DNA from: a virus
DNA length: 43,621 bases
Virus record (IMG/VR): IMGVR_UViG_3300037598_000353
Span: 1 to 43,621 of that record
Strand: one strand, 5' to 3'
Part shown: one piece after another, positions 1 through 6,424 of the stretch
Layout: every line of letters begins with the position of its first letter
Numbering within the stretch: position 1 is the first letter of the stretch
The notes under the pieces: generated by a model
Told to the model about the DNA's origin: nothing
Seen by the model: the letters and a program-made list of their open reading frames with translations, nothing else
Database searches by the model: none
Translations under genes and position numbers: made by a program

Positions 1-2
1 GG

Positions 3-268
3 CGCCTGGAATGGAAACGGGCGTGGTTCATCGGCAGCAAAGACCGCTACAACGAATACGCCCGCTGGCCCCAAAAGGTAGACCTCGGCGATACCGCCAT
101 CATCTGCCGCCGAGGCGTCACATGGGGCCAGACGGCCACGCCCATGACCCCAAACCCGTCTACGAAGTCCCCATCACCGAAGCGCTGCTGCGCTTCCTGG
201 AACAGTACAAAGAAGGCGTCCCCATCCACCTCCTCGCCAGGAAAGGATACGCCGCCAGGATACGATAA
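3..268 (+). pseudogene. partial gene end, reading frame broken near 145-155
   Basis: The gene enters from the left edge. From base 3 one frame reads a sensible protein (RLEWKRAWFIGSKDRY at its start, then LGDTAIICRRGVTWG). After about base 145 the sensible reading moves to the -1 frame (PVYEVPITEALLRF and HLLARKGYAARIR), which stops at 268. The original frame runs on to 359 as low-quality Ser/Pro/Lys-rich sequence. The switch lies at CCCAAAC, which sits in phase as a slippery heptamer (C CCA AAC). It could be a programmed -1 shift, a real mutation, or a homopolymer error in the assembly. I do not recognise the family. Confidence 0.45.
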
Positions 269-359
269 GGCGATAAGGCAGGCAACAAGGGCAGAGAGAG
301 GGGATACACATGGATTGTCCTTTGGGGACACTCAGGTGGTTTTGGAGGCTTTACAGTGA

Positions 360-661
360 TAGGGTGGAGTAAAGCATGGCGGGGGGCGATTCGACCGGGA
401 AAAAACGGCTCCCCGGTCTTCCAAAACAGCATGGTTAGCCAGGCAAATGGCCTTTCCAGACCACCCAATCAGCTTTTTCTAGACATAAGAGTAATAGTCT
501 GAAGTTTGGTGGGAGACCAGGGAGAAAGACATACAAACGCTAACAGCAAAAAGCGCTTAGTCCCGAATTTACAGTTTATTCCCCCCCCTCTCCCGTCCAG
601 TCCCAAATCGCTCATATGCTGCTATTGCTCATACGATTACGATAGCACAGACCTGCAAACA
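360..661. other. gene-free stretch
   Basis: About 300 bases with no ribosome site followed by a credible reading frame. It contains one GC hairpin (GACCGGG at 397-403 pairs with CCCCGGTC near 411-418 only in part) and runs of C and A. I see no tRNA, attachment site or promoter that I can defend here. Confidence 0.4.
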
Positions 662-694
662 AAAAAGCCAGGCTCCACTTGAGCCTGGCTTTTT
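662..694 (-). terminator. intrinsic terminator for the GHKL gene
   Basis: A perfect inverted repeat GCCAGGCTC / GAGCCTGGC with a five-base loop (676-680) is flanked by A-run and T-run, so it can work in both directions. On the minus strand the stem is followed by TTTTTTG. It lies 14 bases after the stop codon of the leftward gene at 708. Confidence 0.9.
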
Positions 695-707
695 CCTTGA
701 CCTGCTG

Positions 708-2129
708 CTATCGTTTTTTCTGCATCATATCTATTTGAGCAATAATGCTCAGCGCTTGTTTTGCAATCCGGGACATAATCTCCATCCGCCGGGACTCATA
801 TTCCTGCCCATGCCCCGGATTGGTAACGTGAGACAGTTCATGGACAACCGTCTCAAGCACCAGGAAAGCATGTTTGTTCAGCACCCGGTTCGGTTTTACT
901 GCTATGATAATATCGGAGATACTTCCGATGTTCAAACAGATAGCATTGGCATCTTCTGTGTCCAGTAATAGTCCGGCCGTTATGTTGTAGTGCTTTATCT
1001 CCGGGTCTAGCATTTTTACCATCTGCAAAGCATAGCTAATTATCCCTAATGGTTTGCGATACTTCTTTTTTAATCTCCTTTCATGGAATAGCCTAGATTT
1101 TATTGACCGGTTGTGGACTATCGCGTAATCTCCGATATTATCGTTTGTCCGCATATAGTGCAATATCTTAACAGTATCATCTTCTCCTATGGCTGTTTCA
1201 GTCCAATCGCGATTAAAATTGTGTGAACAGACCGTTATGTGTGTTATCTTTGCTTTTTTGTCCAACCTACCTTTCTTTATCTGTTCTAATTCATACTTAT
1301 CTATCACGTCACAAACTTCTCTTTTGACGTGATACAGAAGATAATCGCGATTCTCTGAAAGTATTTTATTGCTTACCTGCTCAAGCTCAAGGTAATAGCA
1401 GTATTCGGATTGAACATGGTCTATTGCTGTGAATAGACCTTTTACGCGTATGTACAATTCGCCGGGCCATTCGTTTTGTCTGAATTTCTTTCCCCGGTAG
1501 ACATACAGCCTACCGTCACCTGCAATGCTATTTGATAGCAGTTTGAGATTCGATAGTGTTCTACCTTGTTTGACTGTCTCCCCATTCAATTTTATCTGCA
1601 TTGGGATATTACTCAAGGACATTATGTGAGCAAGGTGTTTGCCTACCTGTATACTGTTGAACAGCCGTGCACTCTCCTGCTTTTCGGATTCGTCATATAT
1701 AACGGTAAAACCGTTTTTTCTCCCCGGCTGTTCAATACTTACAATATCTGCTGCACCTTGCCCGGTGCAGACAAAATCCAAACTCCGAATCTCCCAATGC
1801 GCCATTGCGAATGTGAGTTCTTTTGCTGCACCAAAGCAGCCGAGGGAGCCGGGTGGTTTTTTGGAGCCGCCCAAGGCAAGATAATACTTTCTAAACTCTT
1901 CCAAACTCATACCACAGCCGTTGTCGCTGGCAATCAACTTGTGTGTGTCTGGCGTTGAAAAGTGCAATGTTGTTGCGCCAGCATCCATAGAGTTTTGTAT
2001 CAATTCCCGGATTAAGGCTCTACAGACATTGTTGTACTGTTGCCTTACACGTTTTGCGAAGTGGAAAGTTGGCAATACGATACTTTCCTTGTGCACTGTG
2101 TTGTGCTCATTCGTCTTTGTGCTGTTCAT
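708..2129 (-). CDS. GHKL ATPase fused to an HExxH metalloprotease domain
   Basis: A 473-residue protein. The start at 2129 (MNSTKT) is chosen because AAAGGAGA lies just upstream; an upstream in-frame start at 2171 has none. The N-terminal 150 residues carry the GHKL (Hsp90, MutL, histidine kinase) ATP site: ELIQNSMDAGA (N box), DNGCGM (G1) and LGCFGAAKE (G2). The last 70 residues carry VVHELSHVTNPGHGQEYE, an HELSH zinc motif followed by GHG and a Glu, as in zincin peptidases. The central 250 residues are unassigned. The gene follows the helix-turn-helix gene in one leftward operon and ends in its own terminator. It is clearly more AT-rich than the late genes, which suggests separate origin. 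The family pairing is seen directly; the role (anti-defence, chaperone-protease, host takeover) is unknown. Confidence 0.8.
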   Translation of the reverse strand: MNSTKTNEHNTVHKESIVLPTFHFAKRVRQQYNNVCRALIRELIQNSMDAGATTLHFSTPDTHKLIASDNGCGMSLEEFRKYYLALGGSKKPPGSLGCFGAAKELTFAMAHWEIRSLDFVCTGQGAADIVSIEQPGRKNGFTVIYDESEKQESARLFNSIQVGKHLAHIMSLSNIPMQIKLNGETVKQGRTLSNLKLLSNSIAGDGRLYVYRGKKFRQNEWPGELYIRVKGLFTAIDHVQSEYCYYLELEQVSNKILSENRDYLLYHVKREVCDVIDKYELEQIKKGRLDKKAKITHITVCSHNFNRDWTETAIGEDDTVKILHYMRTNDNIGDYAIVHNRSIKSRLFHERRLKKKYRKPLGIISYALQMVKMLDPEIKHYNITAGLLLDTEDANAICLNIGSISDIIIAVKPNRVLNKHAFLVLETVVHELSHVTNPGHGQEYESRRMEIMSRIAKQALSIIAQIDMMQKKR

Positions 2130-2176
2130 TTTATCTTTCTCCTTTCTGGCTATATAATGAAAAGACAGCATGATAG

Positions 2177-2198
2177 AAAAGTGTCATGTTGCACTTTT
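2177..2198. promoter_or_regulatory. dispersed palindrome, site A
   Basis: AAAAGTGTCATGTTGCACTTTT matches the AAAGTGYCA-NN-TGRCACTTT pattern seen at four other junctions, with one mismatch in the right half. It overlaps the end of the helix-turn-helix gene and lies about 50 bases before the GHKL start. Confidence 0.5.
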
Positions 2199-2723
2199 TA
2201 CCATGCTGTTTATGCGCTTTTGCAGTTCGGAGATTTGTTTATTCAAGCCAATCAATTGCTGTTCCAATTGCGTCTTTTGAATTATCAAATCGCTGTGCTT
2301 CTCCATAAGTGCTTTCAAATCATTACTTTCGCTGCTATTATTCAGCATAGCTTGAGCAAACTCTTTGAGTTCCACAAGAGTATGTTCCTGTGCAAACTCA
2401 AACAAATCATAGAGTTGACTCATACTTAGCGTATGCTGTTTATGTAGTTGCATGATGTATGCTGTTTTTGCTATGCCAATACTGTCAATCCAATCCCAGG
2501 ATATGTCTAGCAAGACAGCAAAGTTGTAGATGTTCGCTAATCTGTAGAGCTGCTGACGTGACATTCCACATTGTTGAGCAAAACGCTCTACAGTGCAATA
2601 TGCCCTCTCGCTCGCTATCCCTATCAGCGACCGGGCGGCTGTGGCCCGTTCGCTGATAGGTCTGTTTTTATCAGAAGCTATAGCGATAATCTCTATAGTT
2701 GATAATGTCTTATCGCTGTTCAT
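2184..2723 (-). CDS. helix-turn-helix protein with C-terminal coiled coil
   Basis: A 179-residue protein starting at 2723 (MNSDKT), chosen for the AAAAGGAGAG site just upstream; an upstream in-frame start at 2753 lies beyond it. Residues about 45-70 (TVERFAQQCGMSRQQLYRLA) form a clear helix-turn-helix. The last 45 residues are a Leu/Gln/Lys coiled coil (LEQQLIGLNKQISELQKRI), which would give a dimer. It is the first gene of the leftward operon, with the promoter at 2768-2797 and a dyad at 2747-2761 directly upstream. That position suggests a regulator of the divergent control region, possibly autoregulated. I cannot tell a repressor from a partition or replication accessory protein. Confidence 0.6.
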   Translation of the reverse strand: MNSDKTLSTIEIIAIASDKNRPISERATAARSLIGIASERAYCTVERFAQQCGMSRQQLYRLANIYNFAVLLDISWDWIDSIGIAKTAYIMQLHKQHTLSMSQLYDLFEFAQEHTLVELKEFAQAMLNNSSESNDLKALMEKHSDLIIQKTQLEQQLIGLNKQISELQKRINSMVKSAT

Positions 2724-2746
2724 TCTACTCTCCTTTTCTGGCTTTT

Positions 2747-2761
2747 GTCTCATAATGTTAC
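2747..2761. promoter_or_regulatory. CATAATG dyad, copy 1
   Basis: GTCTCATAATGTTAC fits GTNNCATRATGNNAC. It begins right after the -10 box of the leftward promoter, where the transcript would start, so a bound protein would block that promoter. It is the only copy that is not next to a rightward early gene. Confidence 0.55.
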
Positions 2762-2767
2762 ATATAT

Positions 2768-2797
2768 ATTATACCAAATTTGACCTACAAATGTCAA
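2768..2797 (-). promoter_or_regulatory. leftward sigma70-type promoter
   Basis: On the minus strand TTGACA (2797-2792), an 18-base spacer and TATAAT (2773-2768). It faces the helix-turn-helix and GHKL genes. Upstream TTGACAAAT and TGACAAAT half-sites repeat the -35 sequence and may be operators. Confidence 0.85.
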
Positions 2798-2951
2798 CCC
2801 TTTGCACAATATTTGTCAAAATTTGTCAGTGTTGCACAGTTCAGCGGCCCGGAGTGCGCGATGTTGCGCGATTTACGTCGAAAACCATGCGCGTTTCTGC
2901 TCATTTTTGTCCAAATAATGCAGTGAGAATTTGACATTGATTTGACGCAAA

Positions 2952-2983
2952 TTTGAGCACAGTTTGAGCACAGTTTGAGCATA
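2952..2983 (+). repeat. three 11-bp direct repeats
   Basis: TTTGAGCACAG, TTTGAGCACAG and TTTGAGCATAA follow one another with no gap. An 11-base period puts every copy on the same face of the helix. Related copies occur at about 2988 (AAGAGCACAA), 3009 (TTGAGCATG) and 3031 (AAGAGCATG). Confidence 0.85.
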
Positions 2984-3057
2984 AGCTAAGAGCACAATAC
3001 AGCATGTTTTGAGCATGATAGCAGCACCAAAAGAGCATGTTGATTGTGCCGGCCGGG

Positions 3058-3074
3058 TGTAACATGATGTTACA
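3058..3074. promoter_or_regulatory. CATAATG-type dyad, copy 2 (perfect palindrome)
   Basis: TGTAACATGATGTTACA is a perfect 17-bp palindrome around base 3066. It is the most symmetrical copy of the GTNNCATRATGNNAC element and probably the best guide to the consensus binding site. Confidence 0.6.
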
Positions 3075-3128
3075 GTGCAAACCGAACAGCGCCCGCCGGC
3101 CCGCCTGGCCTTCCCTCCTCCGCGGCCC

Positions 3129-3145
3129 CGGCGGCCTGGCCGCCG
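3129..3145. repeat. GC-rich palindrome followed by GACTAGA
   Basis: CGGCGGCCTGGCCGCCG is self-complementary and is followed by GACTAGA, the same join seen at the 3' arm of the hairpins at 5218-5249, 7771-7802 and 8921-8958. It therefore belongs to the same module family. Confidence 0.6.
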
Positions 3146-3156
3146 GACTAGACGAC

Positions 3157-3204
3157 AAACTAGAGTGCAAACTAGAGTGCAAACTAGAGACCAAACTAGA
3201 GCAC
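3157..3204 (+). repeat. four 12-bp AAACTAGAG iterons
   Basis: AAACTAGAGTGC twice, AAACTAGAGACC and AAACTAGAGCAC are contiguous. An inverted relative (GCGCTCTAGACTAGCGC) follows at 3210-3226. The core ACTAGA also ends most early intergenic modules. Confidence 0.85.
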
Positions 3205-3416
3205 AACTTGCGCTCTAGACTAGCGCTCAAATGAATGTCAAATCGCAGCGAAACTAGAGCGAAAACTAGAGACCGAAAACGCGCAAGAGTGCGCAAAAAA
3301 CCGCGCAATATCACGCACCCCCGAAGCCTAAACGCGCAAAACTAGACAGCGAAAACTCGCCAAACGCGCAAAAGTGCGCAGCAATGACAAATTTTGTGCA
3401 AAACACAAATTGGGTC

Positions 3417-3445
3417 TTGACATTTGTCAATTTTTTTGATATAAT
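3417..3445 (+). promoter_or_regulatory. rightward early promoter with operator-like dyad
   Basis: TTGACA (3417-3422), a 17-base spacer and TATAAT (3440-3445) match the sigma70 consensus exactly. TTGACATTTGTCAA (3417-3430) is a perfect 14-bp palindrome over the -35 box and is a likely repressor site. The promoter serves the early genes from 3474. Confidence 0.92.
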
Positions 3446-3473
3446 GGTATAAAATCATATAAGGAGGGGAAAG

Positions 3474-3602
3474 GTGAACAGCAACAAAAAGAAGTCAAAT
3501 TATTACCCGCTCCGCCGGCTGGAGGCCCGCCTAGCGCGGAGGGAGGCCCGCCGGCGCAACCGCCGGGGGGATGCCCCCCGGAGGGAAAAGGAATGGAGGT
3601 GA
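3474..3602 (+). CDS. small arginine-rich protein
   Basis: A 42-residue reading frame that starts with GTG seven bases after AAGGAGG, directly behind the early promoter. About 18 residues are Arg, mostly in the second half (RLARREARRRNRRGD), so the product would be strongly basic and could bind nucleic acid. The coding bases include the GC-rich inverted sequence CGCCGGGGGG...CCCCCCGG type near 3560-3583, so the stretch may instead be a non-coding leader with structure. Its stop codon lies inside the ribosome site of the next gene. Confidence 0.45.
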   Translation: MNSNKKKSNYYPLRRLEARLARREARRRNRRGDAPRREKEWR

Positions 3603-3819
3603 GAATATGTATCGACAATTGCCCGTATTGTGGCGGGCGGCGCTTGCGCATTCCAAACGGTTCAACCCTCCACACCTTTCAATCATTATCGGCGCTAACT
3701 TCGTCGAATGTCTGGAATGCGGGGCCCACGCCCATGTGGAGGAATGGACAGAAGACACGATGTTAATTACCCACAACGGCGGCAATGAACAAAAGAGAAT
3801 CAGTCCGGAAGAGTTCTAA
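3593..3819 (+). pseudogene. zinc-ribbon protein in two frames
   Basis: From ATG 3593 the frame encodes CIDNCPYCGGRRLRIPNG, the first half of a zinc ribbon like those in Lar-type phage proteins. The second half, ANFVECLECGAHAHVEEW, is in the -1 frame, which stops at 3819. A second ATG at 3607 in that other frame has the better ribosome site (GGAGGTGAGAAT) but gives an N-terminus without cysteines. I see no slippery heptamer at the join near 3675-3690. A frameshift mutation or sequence error is the simplest reading; use of ATG 3607 as a normal gene remains possible. Confidence 0.45.
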
Positions 3820-3829
3820 GGAGGTGAAA

Positions 3830-4039
3830 ATGGCAACGATAAAATCTATCGAAAAGAGCACAACGTGGGACTTAAACTTGAAGTGTCCCCGGCATATCGG
3901 AAACAACGTCGTCTCCGTCGTCGTATTTGACGACGGGGATGAAGATGTTTACTGCTGGTGTGGAGTGCTCCTGGCGTTTCGGCGCAATGGAGTGCTCTAC
4001 ACCCACCCCACCACAGACCCCCGAAAAACAGTCACATAA
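3830..4039 (+). CDS. small protein with Cys/His metal-site pattern
   Basis: A 69-residue protein; the ATG at 3830 follows TAAGGAGGTGAAA, in which the TAA is the stop of the preceding frame. Residues LKCPRHIG and, about 20 later, VYCWCGVLLAF give a Cys-x2-His ... Cys-x-Cys pattern that could hold zinc. The TAA stop lies in the CATAATG dyad at 4031-4045. Unrecognised. Confidence 0.65.
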   Translation: MATIKSIEKSTTWDLNLKCPRHIGNNVVSVVVFDDGDEDVYCWCGVLLAFRRNGVLYTHPTTDPRKTVT

Positions 4040-4045
4040 TGCGAC
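4031..4045. promoter_or_regulatory. CATAATG dyad, copy 3
   Basis: GTCACATAATGCGAC; its TAA is the stop codon of the gene ending at 4039. GTC and GAC ends are symmetrical. Confidence 0.55.
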
Positions 4046-4060
4046 AAAGGAGGTGGCGGC

Positions 4061-4225
4061 ATGATATATAGTCTGACCTGCCCCGCCGGCCTGGATGATG
4101 CACAGGCGGCCCTGTGGCCGGCTGTGCTGGACTACCTCTTAGACGGGCAGGACTGGGAAGAATTATCAGAAGAAGAACAAAACAGAATAATAACCGAGGC
4201 CCTGAACATGATTCAGGCAGCCTAA
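4061..4225 (+). CDS. small acidic protein, unrecognised
   Basis: A 54-residue frame behind AAAGGAGGTGGCGGC-ATG. Acidic and helical in its second half (DWEELSEEEQNRIITEAL). The 3' end contains CTGAACATGATTCAG (4202-4216), a degenerate relative of the CATAATG dyad, so the spacing to the next module resembles the other early gaps. Confidence 0.6.
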   Translation: MIYSLTCPAGLDDAQAALWPAVLDYLLDGQDWEELSEEEQNRIITEALNMIQAA

Positions 4226-4354
4226 CGGCGGCTTGCCCGCCGCCGTCTGGGGGGAAGGCGCTTACCCCCAGGCGATGGCGGGCAAGCGCTTTTTCCGCCG
4301 TCAACCGCCACGCCCGCCTGATGGCGGCTGACTAGACAAACTAGGAGGTGGAAG
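4226..4354 (+). repeat. early intergenic hairpin module 1
   Basis: Hairpin A: GCTTGCCCGCC (4231-4241) pairs exactly with GGCGGGCAAGC (4277-4287), and inside it CTGGGGG (4247-4253) pairs with CCCCCAG (4265-4271). Hairpin B: GTCAACCGCC (4300-4309) pairs with GGCGGCTGAC (4323-4332) with one mismatch and runs into TAGACAAACTAGGAGGTGG, the ribosome site of the next gene. TTTTT follows hairpin A, so this copy might also end some transcripts. Confidence 0.75.
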
Positions 4355-5083
4355 ATGGAGAAAAATTTGACGAAAGAGATAATCGCTGAGATGCTGGTGG
4401 AGCCGGTACCTCATAGCTTTTTGGACTCCGGCTATGCTTACGGCTACAATCACGAAAGAAACCTGTTTCGTGAATTTGAGAAAGAGCCAGAGGTCAAGCT
4501 AGAGGTCTGGGAAGATGAGTTCATTGCGCGGGTGCCGCTATATCACTTTCTGACCGCTAACCTGGAGTATGACCGGTTAGCGGACGAGTTGACCGCCGAT
4601 TTGTGGCGGTTCGCCGAGGAGGATAACTGGAGCCGAGAGCCGTGGCATATCGTGATTGAAGAATGGGCCGCCGCGCGGGGCCACGGCCTACTCCGAGGGG
4701 GAAACACCTACAACTTTGATTGTGTACTAGACCAGGATTTTACGTGGTACGAGTTATTTCCGGATGAGCCGGATGCCCTGGACGCGTTTGAGGCAGAGTA
4801 CCTAATTATCCGGGTCCACGGCGGATGCGATATTCGCGGTGGGTATACAGCGCCGCGGATATTCCGGGTCTATGATTTGTATGAGTTCTTTGCGGGAATG
4901 GTAGACCTGGGGGCCATTTGCCAATGCAGCCAGTTTTTTAGTGATGATGCGGGATGGCACTGGTACCCCAACGCCACGACGGAGGACAAAAAGCCGTCCT
5001 GGAGGCTTGACCCGGACAATCAGAAAGTTTTTTGCCGCAAGTGCAACGGGGAGGTGACGTTTGGAGCATATTTGAGCTATTAG
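4355..5083 (+). CDS. unrecognised acidic protein with C-terminal Cys cluster
   Basis: A 242-residue protein with start ATG after CTAGGAGGTGGAAG. Rich in Asp, Glu, Trp and Tyr in the first 200 residues. The last 60 residues carry ICQCSQFF and VFCRKCNGEV, a possible zinc ribbon with an 80-base gap between the pairs. No membrane segment. First larger gene of the early block; function unknown. Confidence 0.75.
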   Translation: MEKNLTKEIIAEMLVEPVPHSFLDSGYAYGYNHERNLFREFEKEPEVKLEVWEDEFIARVPLYHFLTANLEYDRLADELTADLWRFAEEDNWSREPWHIVIEEWAAARGHGLLRGGNTYNFDCVLDQDFTWYELFPDEPDALDAFEAEYLIIRVHGGCDIRGGYTAPRIFRVYDLYEFFAGMVDLGAICQCSQFFSDDAGWHWYPNATTEDKKPSWRLDPDNQKVFCRKCNGEVTFGAYLSY

Positions 5084-5281
5084 TCACATTTAGTCGCATA
5101 ATGTTACACGCTGGCAACCCAGATGCAGGCGCGGCTTGCCCCGCGCCGCCAGGGGGGAGCGCGGCGCTCCCCTGGCGGGGCCGGGCAAGCGGCATAGCGC
5201 CGAGGGGTAGTATCCGCGTCGGGCCGCCGCCCGGCCCCGGCGGCCCGACTAGATAACTAGACCATGAAAGGAGGTGAGGGT
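5084..5281 (+). repeat. early intergenic hairpin module 2
   Basis: Holds a CATAATG dyad, then hairpin A: GCTTGCCC (5134-5141) with GGGCAAGC (5183-5190), inner GCCAGGGG (5148-5155) with CCCCTGGC (5169-5176). Hairpin B: GTCGGGCCGCCG (5218-5229) with CGGCGGCCCGAC (5238-5249), then TAGATAACTAGACC and AAAGGAGGTGAGG. Hairpin B is identical to the one at 7771-7802. Confidence 0.85.
5093..5107. promoter_or_regulatory. CATAATG dyad, copy 4
   Basis: GTCGCATAATGTTAC, ten bases after the stop codon at 5083. A partial copy (AGTCACAT) lies just upstream at 5082-5090. Confidence 0.55.
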
Positions 5282-5572
5282 ATGGACAAGCTGGATAACA
5301 AACTAGAGCTGAGTTTTAAGGATGACGCCGAGTATTTGGCGGCAATCCTTAAGGATGCGGGGGTGCCCGTTGAGGTCGAAGGCAGCAAGGTGGTCTTCCC
5401 ATCGGCCCAGGCGTTGGAAGACTACCTAGAGTTTTGTACAACTATGGGCATAGACGCCTATAGTTATGAGTTCCTCTATGACAATGTGGAAGGCTGCTAT
5501 ACTTGCCCGCTGGAAAATAATTGTCCGGTAGACCTCTACGGGCCAGGTTTCTGCCCGTTTGAGGTTGGATAA
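5282..5572 (+). CDS. small acidic Cys-containing protein
   Basis: A 96-residue protein. An ATG at 5264 overlaps the ribosome site, so ATG 5282, five bases after AAAGGAGGTGAGG, is preferred. N-terminal 60 residues are a mixed alpha/beta acidic segment (DDAEYLAAILKDAGVPVEV), the end holds CYTCPLENNCPVD and GFCPF, four or five cysteines that could bind metal. Unrecognised. Confidence 0.7.
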   Translation: MDKLDNKLELSFKDDAEYLAAILKDAGVPVEVEGSKVVFPSAQALEDYLEFCTTMGIDAYSYEFLYDNVEGCYTCPLENNCPVDLYGPGFCPFEVG

Positions 5573-5593
5573 AAACCAAAAGGAGGTGGAAAG

Positions 5594-6049
5594 ATGAATA
5601 ATAGAATTGAGATTCCCGACTCACTGGGTATCAGCCTGGAGGCTGATGGCGCCGACCTGGACATTTTATTTGACTTTGGCCCCTGGGTTGGGGTTAGAAT
5701 AATCTCAAATCCAGACGCCACTGTAGTTCATGACTACGGCTGGCGCGACGGGCCGGAGGAGATTATTGTATACCCCTCCCTGGAGGAGGCAATCGCCGAA
5801 GAGATAGACGTTTTCGCGGAGAGCTGGCCGTTGGAAGACTGGCCGGAGACGCCGCGAGAATACGTTGACCTCCTGCTGGATTACATCAAGGAGCTAACGC
5901 AACGCGGCTGTGTGGACGGCCTCGGCCAGGAACGCGGCGGCGCCTTGTCTGAGGAAGCAGCGAATGAGCTGCTCAAGGCGCTGGACTACGACGCGCTCAT
6001 AGAATGCGTTAGCTCCTGGCCCTACTATCAGGGAAAGGAGGCAAAGTGA
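5594..6049 (+). CDS. unrecognised acidic protein
   Basis: A 151-residue, strongly acidic protein with start ATG after AAAAGGAGGTGGAAAG. It is rich in Trp-Pro pairs (SWPLEDWPETP) and ends in a helical region. The stop codon overlaps the GTG start of the next gene (GTGA), so the two are translationally coupled. No recognised motif. Confidence 0.7.
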   Translation: MNNRIEIPDSLGISLEADGADLDILFDFGPWVGVRIISNPDATVVHDYGWRDGPEEIIVYPSLEEAIAEEIDVFAESWPLEDWPETPREYVDLLLDYIKELTQRGCVDGLGQERGGALSEEAANELLKALDYDALIECVSSWPYYQGKEAK

Positions 6050-6252
6050 ACAAACTATACTTAAGGCTCGCCACCCTCACCTACCGCGCCGGCAGCCGTC
6101 TCCTGGAGATTGGCTATCGCCACTTAGACCGACGGTGGAGCGGCCCGGCGCGGCGGGCGGGAGTGTGGCTCCTCCATAAGCAGCATGTGCCACTGGCGCT
6201 AGTGAAAGCGCCGGTGGCGTGGATAGAGGGAAGGTGGGAGGCTGTAACATAA
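6046..6252 (+). CDS. small basic protein, unrecognised
   Basis: A 68-residue protein that begins with GTG after GGAAAGGAGGCAAA and overlaps the preceding stop by four bases. It is Arg-rich (RRWSGPARRAG) with short hydrophobic stretches but no convincing membrane helix. Its charge is opposite to that of the gene before it, so the two products could associate; that is inference. The stop TAA is part of CATAATG dyad copy 5. Confidence 0.6.
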   Translation: MNKLYLRLATLTYRAGSRLLEIGYRHLDRRWSGPARRAGVWLLHKQHVPLALVKAPVAWIEGRWEAVT

Positions 6253-6258
6253 TGAGAC
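6244..6258. promoter_or_regulatory. CATAATG dyad, copy 5
   Basis: GTAACATAATGAGAC; GTA ACA TAA are the last codons of the gene ending at 6252. Confidence 0.55.
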
Positions 6259-6424
6259 AGCCAGGCGGCGGCTTGCCCGCCGCCGCCAGGGGGGAAGGCG
6301 CTTCCCTCCTGGCGGGGCCGGGCAAGCTATTAGCCGCCGTTGGCCCGCCACCCGGCCTTGCCCTGTGAGCATGGGGCAAGCGGGCCAACTAGATAACTAG
6401 ATAACCAGAAAGGAGGTGAGGCGA
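6253..6424 (+). repeat. early intergenic hairpin module 3
   Basis: Hairpin A: GCTTGCCC (6271-6278) with GGGCAAGC (6320-6327), inner GCCAGG (6285-6290) with CCTGGC (6308-6313). Hairpin B: TTGGCCCGC (6340-6348) with GCGGGCCAA (6380-6388), and inside it CTTGCCC with GGGCAAG. Then CTAGATAACTAGATAACCAG and AAAGGAGGTGAGG. Hairpin B has diverged in sequence but keeps both pairing and its ACTAGA end, which indicates that the structure matters. Confidence 0.8.

Larger units (their letters stand above)
2774..3416. other. iteron-rich control region between divergent promoters, possible replication origin
   Basis: No credible gene lies here. The region is flanked by two outward-facing promoters whose upstream sequences match: minus 2819-2784 and plus 3384-3427 both read TGACAAAT(A/T)TTGTGCAAA, then a GGG, then TTGACATTTGT. 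Inside are three 11-bp TTTGAGCACAG repeats, more scattered GAGCAYA copies, a 17-bp dyad at 3058-3074, a 17-bp GC palindrome at 3129-3145, four 12-bp AAACTAGAGTGC repeats and further AAACTAGAG copies near 3250, 3263 and 3340. Repeats spaced near one helical turn are typical of initiator or partition protein binding. Origin is inference. Confidence 0.5.

Noticed and set aside
360-480. tRNA or tmRNA-like sequence with GTCGAATC and CCGCCA on the minus strand
   Set aside because: The T-arm does not close and no acceptor stem pairs with the 5' side; no complete cloverleaf can be drawn.
2952-3204. CRISPR array in the control region
   Set aside because: The repeats are 11 and 12 bases, contiguous and without spacers, and no cas gene is present.
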